Assembly (NCBI RefSeq): GCF_963678635.1
Contig: NC_087066.1
Span: 44,381,624 to 44,445,623 of the forward strand
Reading direction: 5' to 3'
Origin: Symsagittifera roscoffensis
Lineage: Eukaryota; Xenacoelomorpha; Acoela; Convolutidae
DNA length: 64,000 nt
Shown: positions 1-11,356 of the stretch, in pieces
How the letters are laid out: each line of letters starts with the position of its first letter
Numbering within the stretch: the first letter of the stretch is position 1
Program-made: the position numbers and the translations under genes
Notes under the pieces: model-generated
Seen by the model: the letters and a program-made list of their open reading frames with translations, nothing else
What the model was told of the DNA's origin: nothing
Database searches by the model: none

Positions 1-1084
1 TAGAACTTTCTGCTTTTTTAGACAATCGTCCGCCTCTTTACTTTTTCGGCTTAGTTCCCGTTGCACAGACACTCTTTAAAGATTCCGCTTTCTTTTAGAT
101 TTCTGAAGGCAATTTAAAGGTCGATAAGATTCTGGCTCCAAATTTTTGAATGCTACAAATCAACAACACCAGTTCGTTTTCAAAAAAAAATAAAATAAAT
201 TTAATCATGAAAAAAAAATTTGCTTAATTTTTTTTTTATAATTGTCACTTTTTCAATTTTTACTACGCTCGAAGTCTTTCTTGCTAATTCTTCAGCGTAA
301 CGCCATTTTAATCCTATACTTGTTGTATCGCAAGTGGTGCGAAGTTCAGCTTCGCCTCTATGATTTTTTCTTCGGTTTTTGTACTCAGTGGCTATCCTTT
401 TCTTTCCTGCTAGTACCTAATTCAAAATCTACCATCTATCTAGCGCATCTGGTGTTGAGTTAACAGGCCTGCTTGAGACGAGAAATGCACGTGGTTCAAA
501 TGCGGCTGGGACCTGTTTTTTTGCAAACTAAATTTTTTCAGCTTTTTCGGACTATAGTCTTTGTTTTTGTAGGCTTAGTTCCCGTGACCACGGATGCTTT
601 TAACGTTCAACATTCTTTTAAACGTCTGAATACTATTTTTAAAGGCCCATAATATAAGAAATTGAGTTCAGAGTAAAGTCTCGGAGACAACTTGTCCTGT
701 TAACATCTTGTCCCGCTAAATAATTGAATAATTTTCTCAAATTGCCTTTTCGTCAATTAATAGACACATTTCGAACGAGGCTGCATTTCAAATACCCTTT
801 CTCTTCAATGTTTGTTTTCATGTTGGTTTCAAATTTACCAGTTCGGTTTTAATAGTTTCCGTTAGTTTTTTTCTTTATTTCTTTTTTTCTTTCGGCTAAG
901 AATTTTTCCGATTTATACCTTATCCGCTTACTGAAATCATTTCGCATCGTTGGATGAGCGAGACAATTTTTCTATGCGCGTGAGTTACTTGAAAGGCTAA
1001 TTAAATGTTAATTTTTTTTAATGAAAACGTTTCTTTGGCTCACCTGGTGTCTGCTCAAAAGTTGTCGGCTTAGTTTTTTGTTAT

Positions 1085-1345
1085 AAGGAAGGCAAACTCC
1101 ACCATCAAACAGCAATATTGTAGAGATCCTGAAAAAAGTGACTGACTTCTAGTTCGAAAGTGGTTATTATTTCTCAGATTTCCCAGCTGAATAAAAGCTC
1201 TAGATATTGGTCCAGTTTTCTCAAAAGTGTCCATCATAAATTGTTTCGGAAATTCGAAACTTTTTCAAAATAACAAGTCTGTATTTTTTGTTTCCTTGTT
1301 TTCGTTGGCTCTTTTCCAACTGTCTGTTGACTATGCCCATGTTGT
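1085..1345. repeat. Interspersed repeat family A, copy 1
   Basis: This stretch resembles 10590-10915, 11955-12235 and 12295-12510. Shared landmarks in order are a CAAACTCCAC-type start, a TTTCCCAGCTGAATAAAA-like block, a CCAGTTTTCTCAA block, and a closing block close to CCAACTGTCTGTTGACT. The copies are diverged, so the family is old. I recognise no coding capacity and cannot assign it to a known transposon class. Confidence 0.55.
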
Positions 1346-2216
1346 TGTTGTTTACTCGTTCGTATTTAGGAGTCTATAAATACAGCCTTTTACATCTATG
1401 AGGACCCAATTTATACTGAATTTGAGGGTTTGCTAACGATTCTTCAGTTTAGTTCACTTGCAAGAGCAAGTAACTTGTTCTTGGGAACTAGACTGCTAAC
1501 TTTTTCTGAACAACTTTTCTTACACTTTCTGCCGTCATCCGCAATTGTGACTTGCTCAAAGGCTGACATGATCATTTTCTTGAAATTGCAAATAAACTAC
1601 TTTTTACATATTTGTTACTTTTGGGTAATAAGTAAGGTTTTCAAATGTAATCATTGAAAAACAGTTGATTTTTCCGGTTTTCGTCTTCATTTCTGTCGGC
1701 TGATTTTCAATGTTTTCATTTCAATTGTTGTTTTCTTGGAAGCTTTTCCAGAAGTTCCTTTTTTCAAAGCTTGGGTGTCTTAAGTTTTGATTCAAACCGT
1801 TTCACTATAATTGAAAGTTGCTCTGTAATTTGTATAAGGCATGAAATTTCTGTTGATGATAGTTTTTTCGACTTCCAAGATATTTTGCAACTTGATTTTT
1901 TGATTTTCATATCCACTTCTTGTTTGATGAAAACAAGTATAATGAAAAAGTACGGGATCGGTTTTTAAGTTTTTTTTTAATGATTTTTTTGAGAAGCTTT
2001 GGATAAGTTTTTCTCTTTTTCTAAAATTTAGTTTTTTTTTTCATAAACTACTCTGCCGCTTTTTGAAAAAATTCGAGAAAATTCGGTACCAATGTGAAGT
2101 CCGCCAACTCTATCGTGTGGCTGCATAATCGCCTAGTCTTTTTTTTACTTTAACTCATTTTCTACAGCCTGCGAAAGAAAATGAGGGGGGATTTTTGACA
2201 ATTTTTTTTTTCATTT

Positions 2217-2715
2217 CTCGAAAGCTACCCTCCCAAATCTGAGGTTTTGGGTTCAGCGGATAGAACAGGTTGTGCGAAGCTCCACTGGTTGAGAGGCTAC
2301 GCGCAACTCTTTCAGAAAAAATTATGACCCTCTGAGAAGTCAAATTTTTGATTTTTGACCGATTTTTCAACTTTCTGATTTTTCTCAGAAACTACCCTCG
2401 CAAATCTGAGATTCTAGTGTCAGTAGGTTGAACGGGTTGTGGGAGGCTCTCCTGCATAGCGAATACGCCCAATTTTTACGTACAAAAAATGCCTCGGAAA
2501 AGTTAATTTTTTGATTTTTGACTGTTTTTGGAAACTTTTTGTCTTCTCTCGAAAACTACCCTCCCAAATATGAGATTTTGCTTTTAATGGATAGAGCGGG
2601 CTGTGGGAAGTTCCCATGCTTAAACTGTTACGCCTATTTTTTTTTCACAACAAGCTATGATTCGCGAAACGTAAAATTTTTGATTATTTGGCCGTTTTTT
2701 GAAAGTTTGACTTTT
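2217..2715. repeat. Degenerate tandem satellite, three ~170-bp units
   Basis: Units begin near 2217, 2390 and 2558. Each opens with a form of GAAACTACCCTCCCAAAT followed by CTGAGATT, has a GGTTGTGGGAGG-like centre and ends with TTTTTGATTTTTGACCG. Units are visibly diverged, and the short open frames through them are repeat by-products. Confidence 0.65.
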
Positions 2716-3879
2716 CTCTGTTAGTGATCATCGTCCGAGACAGATGCATGAAATTTCTGTTGATAAAGTTTTTTCGACACTTAAGCTTGATTTTTTTTTG
2801 GAGAAATGACATGCTTTTTTCATATTCAATATCTTGGGATGCAAGTTTTTATTGCTTTAATATTTTATATGTGTACAGTATAATTCTCGGCTTATTGAGG
2901 TTCGTCTTAAGTTTTATCGCTTTAGTGGCCGCGCGGTCATAAGTTTTCAAATAAATTTGTCGATCTATTTTTGTCTGCTTAAGTTTTTTCGGCTTAATTG
3001 CCACATCTGAGATTCGTTATTTTTGCTGTTAAGTTTTTCTTCATAGTTGTTTTTAGTGTTTTAGACTTTTTATAAAAAAAATCGGCCGATTCGAAGTTTT
3101 TGATTTTACCTTTGTAAAATTTCATTTTTTCCATTTTTGACTTTTTTTGGCTCAATTGACTTCTGATTTTTGTATATCGACCTAATGGCCTATTACTGCG
3201 GCGTTTGATGATTAAAAGAAAATTCTATAAGTGTGTTCTGAGGGGAAGGAAGACTTAAAAAAATAAATTTTTCGGTGTAGAGTTTTTTTTGTGCATGAAG
3301 AGTTGCTGTTCTGGTGTTTTCGGTTCTGACACCGCTTGTTAAGTTTTTGTTTTGGTGTTCTTTCTGCATTCTATTGTCCTAGTTTTTTTTCTCGAAATTA
3401 TCTTCGTTCAATTTGAAAGGTCTAGTTGTATGTATAGTAATAAAATGGCGATATTTGTTTGCTGATAGTTTTTTGGCTTTATGATTGTCAATTGAGCTCT
3501 TGGTTCAGTTTTTGAGTTGTATGCCACCGAGTATTTAGGACATTTTTGGCGTTCGTGGATACTATTTGGGCAGTACATGGTTTTTTCCAATAAGTTTTTG
3601 TCGAACAAATTCGCTTTATTCTAAGCTGGTATGCTGTCGGCTTATTTGCGTACTATTTTGTTTTCTGCAATTTTCTGATATTATTTATTTGATCGAGAAG
3701 ATTTTCTTGGAACTCATTCATAAATTAAACAAGGAACTTGAGATTTGTGATTTTTTTGTTCTAGTTCTTCAACAATAACAACGTCCTCTTTGACAAGTTC
3801 TTGAGTCTCTTGCTGTTTTAATCATATTTTTGTTGAATTGCAAGTGGTCCGAAGTGTGCAAAACTTTGCCTCTGTGTGC

Positions 3880-4325
3880 AATGTTTTAATTGCATCGGTT
3901 AACAATTGATCTTGCGCATTTTCAAGGGCGGTTTTTATGTTAAGTTTTTGCTTGTTCCACTGGTGATGGGTCGTGAAATTTTTCACCTCAAAAAAGTTTA
4001 TAGCTTGAATATTTTTTGTCTTCAATTTCGTTTTCGGCTCAACGAGGGTCGACTCAAGTTTTTCTCTCTAGTTGCTGCTCGGTTAGCTTGATGTTTTGAA
4101 AAAAAACACTTCATTTTTTCTATTCAGTTATTTTAATGCTATATTTTAATTGTATCAACGAAGTTTTTAAATGCTTTTGCGTGTTTTGGGAGATATGGGT
4201 GGTAAAAATTCAACTTGAAGAAAGTTTGTCTTGGAGGTTTTTATGTCTGTAGTTTTGTTTTTGGCTAAACGAGTGTCGACCCAAGTTTTTTTTTGACCTA
4301 GTTGCCGCTGAGTCATTGATAGAAG
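3880..4325. repeat. Diverged tandem pair, ~230-bp period
   Basis: The segment with CGGCTCAACGAGGGTCGAC (near 4032) followed by CAAGTTTTTCTCTCTAGTTGC is echoed at about 4263 by GGCTAAACGAGTGTCGACCC and a matching downstream block. A weaker third relative lies near 2885-2945. It suggests a locally amplified degenerate unit. Confidence 0.5.
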
Positions 4326-4521
4326 TTATTTTTTCAGCCTAATTTTTTTTTGGAAAAATTGACTTCCTTCTTTTCCTTATTTTGTAATGAAATGTTTTGC
4401 TTATATGGCAAGTGTTGCGAAGCTTCGCTTCTCATCTTTGTAAGATTCTGACAACCGCTAAAAAGTTTTGTTCCAGACTTAGCATGATTGAATTGCCAGG
4501 CAATAAACAGATATTATTTAG

Positions 4522-4708
4522 GTAGTGTGCATGCAAGAAGTCAAGCAACAACACTTGAGTGATGAACTTAGCGAAGTGTTTGCATCTATGGGCTATGGAA
4601 TGGTGTATCAGTCCAGAACAGGAGACAAACAAGACGGCTGTCTCATAATGTACAAGAAACAGTGCTTCAAATTGGTTACTGAACGCAAGGTCAAATTCTA
4701 CAGGAAAG
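4522..4708 (+). CDS. ANGEL-like CCR4-family nuclease, exon a (5' end of gene not in window)
   Basis: This exon belongs to a homologue of ANGEL1/ANGEL2, members of the EEP (exonuclease/endonuclease/phosphatase) fold family related to CCR4 deadenylases. It encodes the conserved segment with CMQEVK, in which the Glu is the expected metal-binding residue of the fold, followed by GDKQDGCLIMYKK. The exon is bounded by a TTATTTAG acceptor and an AAAG/GTTGAT donor, ending in phase 1. The next exon at 6142 joins it in frame. Exons at 6142, 6713, 8728 and 11215 continue the protein in family order and in consistent phase. The N-terminal part should be upstream of the window. ANGEL proteins are linked to RNA 3'-end processing and mRNA binding; whether this one is ANGEL1- or ANGEL2-type cannot be decided from the part seen. 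Confidence 0.88.
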
Positions 4709-6141
4709 GTTGATATCTTGTTTTTTTTTCTGATTTTTTTCTCTTGGAAGCTAAACTTGTTCAACCTTAAAATACACTACCCTTTTGCTTACAAACAAGA
4801 ATTGAGAGAAATAAGGGTTTTGATGACGATGACGAAGTATACGGATGAATGAAAGCGAAACATATTGACTGTTCACGTGGTGATGGTAATTAATGGTAAT
4901 CCCGTGCGAACACCACGAATGGTTCCAGTTGACCTGGTACTATTGTAATTTTAATAGATTTGTTCTCGTTTTGTGTTTGTATTGTTGTTTAAACTGTCAA
5001 ATTTTCCTTAATTGACAGTTAGTTGATTTGATTCATAGTTTTTTTTTTTTTAGCTATTCGGAACTTTTTTCGTGACGTCAAATAGGTGGCTATACGTCAA
5101 ACCTCGCTTAAGTGACATCCATGCTTAAATTTTGAAGCTAATAACTAAATATTGGATTGACAGAGATAATCATTTGTTGCCCAGGATACATCAATTATTT
5201 CCTTGTTTGTTAAATTTTTATTTCCCTAGTTGGATTTGACGAATTCGACCAAGCTACGCGACTCACTTAATTTCGAGTTGCGTATTTTATTAGACTCGGG
5301 TGGGTGGAGTAAGTTATCGTGTTTTTCGCTTTCAAGAGTTAGATTTCTTGATATCAACGGATTATGAATATTGGCCCTGAATGTGCGAATATCAGTGTTT
5401 GCTTTAAATAGCAATTAAATTAATGTCTTGTTTCCCGCTCTGAAAAATGATTATTAAGTGCATTTGCTGGTGGCGTCATAAGCTTGATTGCTACTTATTT
5501 CTCGTCTAATAGCTATGTAACTCACGTGGGAGTTACTACCTACCCATAGTTGTTATTGCTTTCCTATTTACGGGTTTTGTTTAATGAGAATTCAGAGGCC
5601 CTTAGTTCATCAAATTGATCACTATTTTCTGAGAGAAAGAAGCAATCTTAGTCGATCAGCGGAAAAATCTTGATACCATTTTAGCTTTTATCATTCGTCT
5701 GCCGATTTTCTATAACCTTTTTTTGTGCTCTAATGTGTTAGCTTAGATTATAAAATGGTGGATATATTTCTTGTGTTCGCTACATTGTTTTTTTGGTTAG
5801 GCATTCTTTACTGTCTAAGAGTACTCTATTCGAAGACCTCCATCGATGACGACGATGATATGGAACACTGGGAACGAGTCAGACTTTTAAAACTTCGACC
5901 AGAAACTGAAGTCTAACATGATTCTGATTCTTAATTAATTTTCCATAATTACTGTTGCATTACATTAGTTGAAATGGCATAGAAAACCTTTGGAGCTGAA
6001 ATTGGATTATAAAACTGCTCTAAAGCCCTGGGTTGTGGCCACGAAGAACAGAACCAACCAATAGACATAGGCTTGTTATATATACTCGTTACACTGTTTT
6101 TCTCTTGGATGACCAGATCTGCAATTAATTTCATGCTCCAG
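4709..6141 (+). other. ANGEL intron a-b (contains a separate small ORF)
   Basis: This intron starts GTTGAT and ends in a TGCTCCAG acceptor. It is AT-rich. Apart from the microprotein ORF at 5755-5916 I see no further coding signal. Confidence 0.8.
5755..5916 (+). CDS. Putative 53-residue single-pass membrane microprotein
   Basis: An ATG in good context (AAAATGG) opens a 53-codon frame ending in TAA. Residues about 4-24 are strongly hydrophobic (FLVFATLFFWLGILY), followed by basic residues, then an acidic cluster (DDDDD near residues 35-39) and a charged tail. This looks like a type of small integral membrane protein rather than random translation, since the surroundings are T-rich with frequent stops. 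A TTAG acceptor-like site lies about 10 bp before the ATG, so a spliced or trans-spliced leader is possible. It reads the same strand as the surrounding ANGEL intron. I do not recognise the family; it could be an independent nested gene or an alternative exon. Confidence 0.5.
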   Translation: MVDIFLVFATLFFWLGILYCLRVLYSKTSIDDDDDMEHWERVRLLKLRPETEV

Positions 6142-6308
6142 GAGTCGCTACCCTGGACAGGGACAACGTGGGATTGATTGTGGTGCTGTCCCCGGTGACC
6201 AGGCCAGAACTGAAAGTCTGCATCGCCACCACGCACCTCCTCTTCAACCCCAAAAGAGGAGACATCAAACTGGCTCAGCTCGCTCTTCTGCTGGCCGAAA
6301 TCAACAGT
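6142..6308 (+). CDS. ANGEL-like nuclease, exon b
   Basis: This exon encodes RDNVGLIVVLSPV, then ATTHLLFNPKRGDIKLAQ and ALLLAEIN. The THLLFNPKRGD block is a hallmark of the ANGEL/CCR4 EEP domain. The phase-1 start completes the Gly codon of exon a, and the exon ends in phase 0 before a GTAAAC donor. It is markedly GC-richer than its introns, consistent with coding sequence under constraint. Confidence 0.9.
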
Positions 6309-6712
6309 GTAAACATTTCTATGTACCTTTCAAACCCTTCCATTGAAATCATTACCACGACTGTTGTGTTAATTGTTTGCGTATCTCTTCGCGCTAAGTA
6401 GGAGTAGTCCAATGGGTAGCCCTACACTAATTGTGAACATAAGGGCGAATTCCAGGTCAGCGCAAGAGATATGGGAATACTTTTCTTAACCAAAAAGTAA
6501 GGTTTATCAGTTTGACTTTCTACTTCCAGTTTTCAAAAATACTGATTCCGCTGATAGTTTTGATATATTATGTTTCCAATGTCGATCGAATGAAAATATC
6601 GTTCTTAAACAGAATGGTTTGCATTCCCACTCAAAAACTAACAGATAGATTTGACTAAACTACAAGTTTGCTTAGTTTAATCGTTCCTCTAGCTAGTGTT
6701 TTTTTTGTTCAG
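6309..6712 (+). other. ANGEL intron b-c
   Basis: 404 bp between a GTAAAC donor and a TTTTGTTCAG acceptor. I see no other feature in it. Confidence 0.8.
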
Positions 6713-6938
6713 TGTGTGGGAAAGAATAACAGCAGTACACCCTGTATTCTATGTGGGGATTTCAACAGTGCCCCCTTCTCCCCCCTCTACAACTTCATCA
6801 CTCAGGGTGCACTAGACTACACCAAGTTCACCGGCCCACAAATATCAGCACAAGAGAGACACTCCTCCTCCTACGCTAGTCTGATCAAATCTCCTCTTGT
6901 TCCAAGTGTAGTCGGCCTGCAGGATGATTGTCAATATG
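6713..6938 (+). CDS. ANGEL-like nuclease, exon c
   Basis: This exon carries CILCGDFNSAPFSPLYNFI, the conserved EEP segment in which Asp and Asn of GDFN act in catalysis and metal binding. It follows the previous exon in phase 0 and ends in phase 1 at a TATG/GTACGC donor. The part after PLYNFI is the variable linker of ANGEL proteins, so residue-level comparison there is weak. Confidence 0.92.
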
Positions 6939-7084
6939 GTACGCAAGAATGTCGAATTTAGTAGACAGAATCGGACGAGAAATGATTTAAGCGATCAAGA
7001 TCAGATTAAATCCCGGAATTAAGTCTTAAGTAAAATTAAATTTTTGTGATATTTTAAAGCGCTGTAAATAAAATCATACAGCTT

Positions 7085-7144
7085 ACACTTGCGAGAGCAA
7101 GTGTCTTACACTTGCGAATGACTTACACTTGCGAGAGCAAGTGT
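7085..7144. repeat. Two identical perfect hairpins, 40 bp apart
   Basis: The 20-base palindromic unit ACACTTGCGAGAGCAAGTGT (8-bp stem, GAGA loop) occurs at 7085-7104 and again at 7125-7144, with a half unit between them. A diverged relative occurs near 1455. Confidence 0.85.
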
Positions 7145-7934
7145 CTTGTCATTCGGAACTATACTTTTTAGTTCATACTTTAAGTTCATTCTAACTATAC
7201 TTACTCATCTGTAAGAAACTTGCTGTTTCCAACACGTGAGCGTGCGTGCTGATATAAAAAAATCTTAGAGTAGCTTGATATGACGAAATTGTAATTTACA
7301 TTCTAAAAATTGATTCGAATTAATGTATTTTGAGTGTTTTTTGGATTTTTGGTTTTCGTTGTAGTTTTTGTCAGCCCATTTTATCTTTTTTGTGTTAAAT
7401 TTTTGCGTTTTGTAAGCAATTGAAATTGCTTTATTATTGAACCTGAACGAAGTAACAAAGTGCTAGCTCCTCCCATTTTTGATCTAGAGGTAACAGTGTT
7501 TCCTTTGTACCCTAAGGTTTGATTTTCGAGTGCCGGCTGGATCTTGTTTTTTTAAATATTTTGTTTCACGGAAAATTGAGGCTTCGACTTAAATTTTTTT
7601 TCAGATAGAAACAATTACTATTATTCACAGTCGTCTTATTATTTGGTCAATAAAGCAACTGTTTTAAGATTCTGAATAAGACTTTGTTTTTTTTGTAACA
7701 GATTTAGCTTTTGTTTTATGAGCTTAGTTAACTTCTTTTTGTTTCAAAGGAAAATTTTACCTTCAAAGGAGATTTTTGTAAAAATTGCAGGATCGTTGTG
7801 GCGCTGAAATGTCAAGTTTTAAAGCGTAGTTGGTCAATTTTTTGTGACAACAATTTTTATGGTATGTTTGTTTTTGACTGAGTGCGCGTTTTCTCAAATT
7901 TTGTCAGCCGAGCGGCTCCTCTGTAAAAGCTTGT

Positions 7935-8112
7935 TTAATGCTGGTGGCTGTTTTTTTGCATATCTCGAGGTCGCATGTTCGAATCCGAATTAAAGCAAAA
8001 GTTTTAATAATTTGAAGGCGCATTTCGGCTTGTTCCTTTTTCACTTTTTAGAGCTGCTTTTTGTCGTTCTCTCGCGTGTTTTTGCAAATGACAGCTTCGC
8101 CTGTGTTAGAAT
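7935..8112 (+). repeat. SINE-like element with tRNA-type B box and hairpin tail
   Basis: Contains a Pol III B-box-like GTTCGAATCC near 7978, a shared body TTTTAGAGCTGCTTTTT (near 8048) and a tail ending AGCTTCGCCTGTGTTAGAAT. The same order is seen at 15645-15850 and, more diverged, at 14520-14875. The A box is poor, so this is an old copy. Confidence 0.5.
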
Positions 8113-8506
8113 TTAAAAAAATATAATAAGTTTTTTTGATGGGGTGAATTCTATAATTTGACTTTTGCAACTAGTTAATGATGTTATGTGATTTTTTAAC
8201 ACATGCGAGCGAGAGTAGTGTTATATAATAACAATCTTTATTTTTCTATCCCAACTCGCCTTAAATAGTGCTCAATTTGGTGGATTTTTTGCTGCATAGC
8301 TATGGCCATTTTATAGCATCTGTTCAATATTCTTCGATAGCCTGTTTTTTATTTCACGCACACATTGCTGAGATGTCCGGACGTTAGAATCGTAATCCTC
8401 TGGTTGTTTCAATTACGGCCGATAGATTTTTTTTTGCTGAAGTTCCGTTTTAGTTTTGTTTCAATTCGCGTTTCAATTTCAATTCGTTATGTTGAAATTC
8501 CCATCA

Positions 8507-8520
8507 CCCCCCCCCCCCCC
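8507..8520. repeat. C14 homopolymer tract
   Basis: Fourteen consecutive C on the + strand inside an ANGEL intron. The Polinton termini carry similar G/C tracts, but the flanks here do not match them. Confidence 0.9.
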
Positions 8521-8727
8521 TCAAAATTATCACACCCTTCTTTAGGGTTCGACAGCTAAAAGTGGCTGTCGTAAAATTGAACCAAAGGTAACAAGGATGC
8601 AAGAGATTGGTCGTCCACCCTCACACCTTGGCAAGCTACTCGCTGAAGGGTTGCTGCTCATATTTTATTGGGACGATAAATAAGAAAAAAAAAATTTTAA
8701 TATTTTTTTAATTCTTTTTGCTTGCAG

Positions 8728-8910
8728 CAGCTGACAACGAGGAGTGCAGTGCGGTGACTCCTATGGGTTCCATTCTGATGCACAGACTGGGCCTGGTTAG
8801 TGTCTACAGTCACACCTCCCTCCGCTATCCCCAAGTGGCAGAAGTGACGTCATTCCACGACAGGAGTGAGGAGACACTGGACTATCTTTTCTACACCAGC
8901 AGACACTCCA
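8728..8910 (+). CDS. ANGEL-like nuclease, exon d
   Basis: Encodes an SVYSHTSLRYPQVAEVTSFHD segment that matches the family's penultimate block, followed by ETLDYLFYTSRHSS. The Asp of LDYLFY corresponds to the late catalytic Asp region of EEP enzymes. It starts in phase 1 after TTGCAG and ends at a strong CTCCA/GTGAGT donor in phase 1. Confidence 0.9.
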
Positions 8911-11214
8911 GTGAGTTGAAAAGAGTAATAAAGCTAAAGTTATTGAATCTGAATCGCATCCTATTTTCAATTTCTTCTTTAATCTAGAAGATGTTTTTGC
9001 TTTTGCATATTACAAGGGTGTTGCAGCAGGGCAATAGATTTTCCCTTGTGAATAAATTTGTTCAGAGAATGGCCATACTAATCAATAATGGCAAGTTTTC
9101 ACCTAGGTGTGTAACGTAAACTGAAGTTCTAATTTTGGGCGCTTGGATGGCCAAGAGGCTGGGTGGCGACTTGGTCCTTCTTAATTGACCGGTCCCTTTA
9201 AGTCATTATTTGTCTTTTTTTGAGGGGGTCCCTCTTTAAGAACTCAATTTCTTTTCTGATTAATTTTTCGAAAATGACTTAAAAAGTGTTAACAAAGCCA
9301 TTCATCGAAACAAATTTGGTGACCTAAATTTTTTCCCCTGAAATATGGTCATTTTAGTTATAATCGGAGCTCAATAATTGGAAATAATGACTGTCCTACA
9401 AACTGTCTTCAAGTAAACCTAGTCTTTGAAATTGTCTGATGTTTTAATTGTAGCTATAATAAATATTTCTTTGTTCCAACCAAACTATCCAATTATCCCG
9501 TTTAACCTATTCACTACTCTGAGGTCCCTTTTTTCTTTAAAAATTTGGTCACTCTGCCTAGAGCTAACGTATCTGGCTTGTCTGAAGCAGATATTTGGTT
9601 TGATTCCGGCTGAGCCCTTTTTTGCCTTCTACACACGTGTTTTTCAGATTCTTTTTATCATTTGTCGGCTTCTTGTTATTCGCCTGAAACCTTGTGGGCT
9701 TAATTTTTGGTTTTCAAATTGTGGCTTAAGTAAGATTAAGGTTATCTCATGGTTTGAATATTTTGTTCTTTACGACAGAAATTTGATGTTAATTTTTTGC
9801 TGTGGTTTTTCGGCTCAATGGTTATCAACCGACGCTCTGTAGCATTGAAAATGTCTCAACTAAATAGTTTCCAGGACTTCAAAATTAAACATTACTTCGA
9901 GTGAACTGTGAATGAATGTGCTCGTTTGATCTCAATTGAAATTAAATAAGGATCCGACTCCAAAAGTAAAGCAGATAAGGTGAAAAAAAGTGAGTTCGTT
10001 CGGGTTCGTTTCAAAAATGGATTTTATTTTTATCCTTCTAGAAAAGAGAAGAATTTACCCATTGATGAAGTTCTGTTCGAATTGAGTTAGATATATCACA
10101 AAGTGGCAATCGTAAAAAATTTCATGAGGCTAACAACTTTAAGCCGATGTTTTTGATATTTCTATGTAATAATGACATAAAAATCAGTCATTTTTATGTA
10201 AATTACAAAAAAAGAACCAAACTAAAATCAGTCATTTTTTGTTCCTTAATTTATTGTACACTTTTGAAAGTCTGTTGGCTAGATTTTGAGTAGGGAATGG
10301 GCGTCAGCTTACTTTCTCAAATGTACTCTTTAAAGGCACGAGATATTTATTTAAAGGCACAAGAAGCTCAAATGGGAAAATTCAGCAGTTTGATGTGATG
10401 TAAATTTTCAGTGAAAATGGAGTTTGCTGGTTTAGGTTCATGAACGTAGTGAAGACTCTTGTGAAGGTCTTGATGATTTTTTTGTTTTTTTTTAAATCTC
10501 AGGAAAAGTCTTAAAATGCTCTATAACTACAGATGTGCATTCATACATATTCATGCACTTAGGTATATACGCAACCTTTTGAGTTCAATTGAAATTCATC
10601 TGCTGAAAGTGACGTAAATAGCACTCTCCAAATACGAACGTGGAAATGGCGCAAAAAACGTGAACAATTTCTTGTTTCAATAGTGGAATTTGATTTTTAG
10701 ATTTCCAGCGGAATAAAAACTTAACCCATTGATCCAGTTTTCTCAAGTTGGGTTAATTTTATTAATAAAGCCCCAGTCATAATTTCTCTAGAAATTCAAA
10801 GAGCTTTAAGGGCATCAATTTTTTTCTTTGAAGTTCGAAAGTTCAAACAAAGTCTGTGTTTTTCTGTTTACTTGCATTCATTACTCTTTTTCAACTGTCT
10901 GTTGGCTATGTTTAAGAGTAATCGTGTTATTTTGTACATTCTTCTACTCGAATTTTAAGTTTTTTCTATTGAAAAGGTTTCGGCTATCGCAAGTTAATAT
11001 TAACGTTGTATCGCAATGAACGAAGTGAAGACACTCATTTATGTCAGTATTTCTCAAGTTCTATTGAAAGTCAATTGCTAAAAGCAAGAAAATTTCAACT
11101 TTTGAGTTACAGGGGATAAGAGCTTTTAGTCATTTTTTTGGTCTCTCTGAGTGCATTGACACTTTCCAACTGTCTGTTGGCTAAAAGTGAAAAGTTGTTT
11201 TTAGCGATGAAAGG
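8911..11214 (+). other. ANGEL intron d-e with interspersed repeats
   Basis: 2.3 kb between GTGAGT and TTTTTAG. It contains a copy of repeat family A (about 10590-10915) and another CCAACTGTCTGTTGG block at about 11167, just before the acceptor. The open frame at 9426-9842 is T-rich, has no recognisable motif and is not called. Confidence 0.75.
10590..10915. repeat. Interspersed repeat family A, copy 2
   Basis: Matches copies at 1085-1345 and 11955-12235 through GGAATAAAAACTTAACCCATTG, CCAGTTTTCTCAA and CAACTGTCTGTTGGCT-type blocks. No coding potential seen. Confidence 0.55.
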
Positions 11215-11356
11215 AGCCGTGGCGCTTACTCCGCTATGCAGACTGGGTCTTCTCACAGGGAACCAACTGAAGTCCAGAGGGGGATTGCCAAACAAACTTC
11301 AGCCGTCAGACCATTTGCCTCTCATGTGTTCATTTCTGCTGTCCAAAAATGAATGA
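11215..11356 (+). CDS. ANGEL-like nuclease, terminal exon e
   Basis: The phase-1 acceptor (GTTTTTAG) leads into a 46-codon tail with ALTPLCRLGLLTGNQ, then GGLPNKLQPSDHLPLMCSF and a TGA stop. The SDHLPL motif contains the conserved C-terminal Asp-His pair of the EEP active site, so the catalytic domain is complete at its 3' end. A dispersed-repeat block (CCAACTGTCTGTTGG) lies only ~35 bp upstream of the acceptor. Confidence 0.92.

Larger units (their letters stand above)
1..4521. other. T-rich repetitive non-coding DNA upstream of the ANGEL exons
   Basis: No convincing exon is visible here. The + strand is strongly T-rich and short motifs recur, such as CGGCTTAGTTCCCG near 49 and 577 and CGGCTCAACGAGGGTCGAC near 4032. 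The N-terminal exons of the ANGEL-like gene should lie upstream, but I could not find its first catalytic-domain segment here, so those exons are probably outside the window. Repeats that can be delimited are listed separately. Confidence 0.6.
6939..8727 (+). other. ANGEL intron c-d with short repeats
   Basis: 1.79 kb intron from GTACGC to a TTGCTTGCAG acceptor. It holds two identical hairpins (7085-7144), a SINE-like copy (about 7935-8112) and a C14 tract (8507-8520). Confidence 0.8.

Noticed and set aside
4432-4764. 110-codon antisense open frame over ANGEL exon a
   Set aside because: Shadow of the real exon on the opposite strand.
7085-7144. CRISPR-like short repeat array
   Set aside because: Only two full palindromes, in a eukaryotic intron, with no spacers of regular length or cas genes.
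9426-9842. 138-codon open frame in an ANGEL intron
   Set aside because: T-rich composition, no recognisable motif, no acceptor/donor support and located between consistent ANGEL exons.
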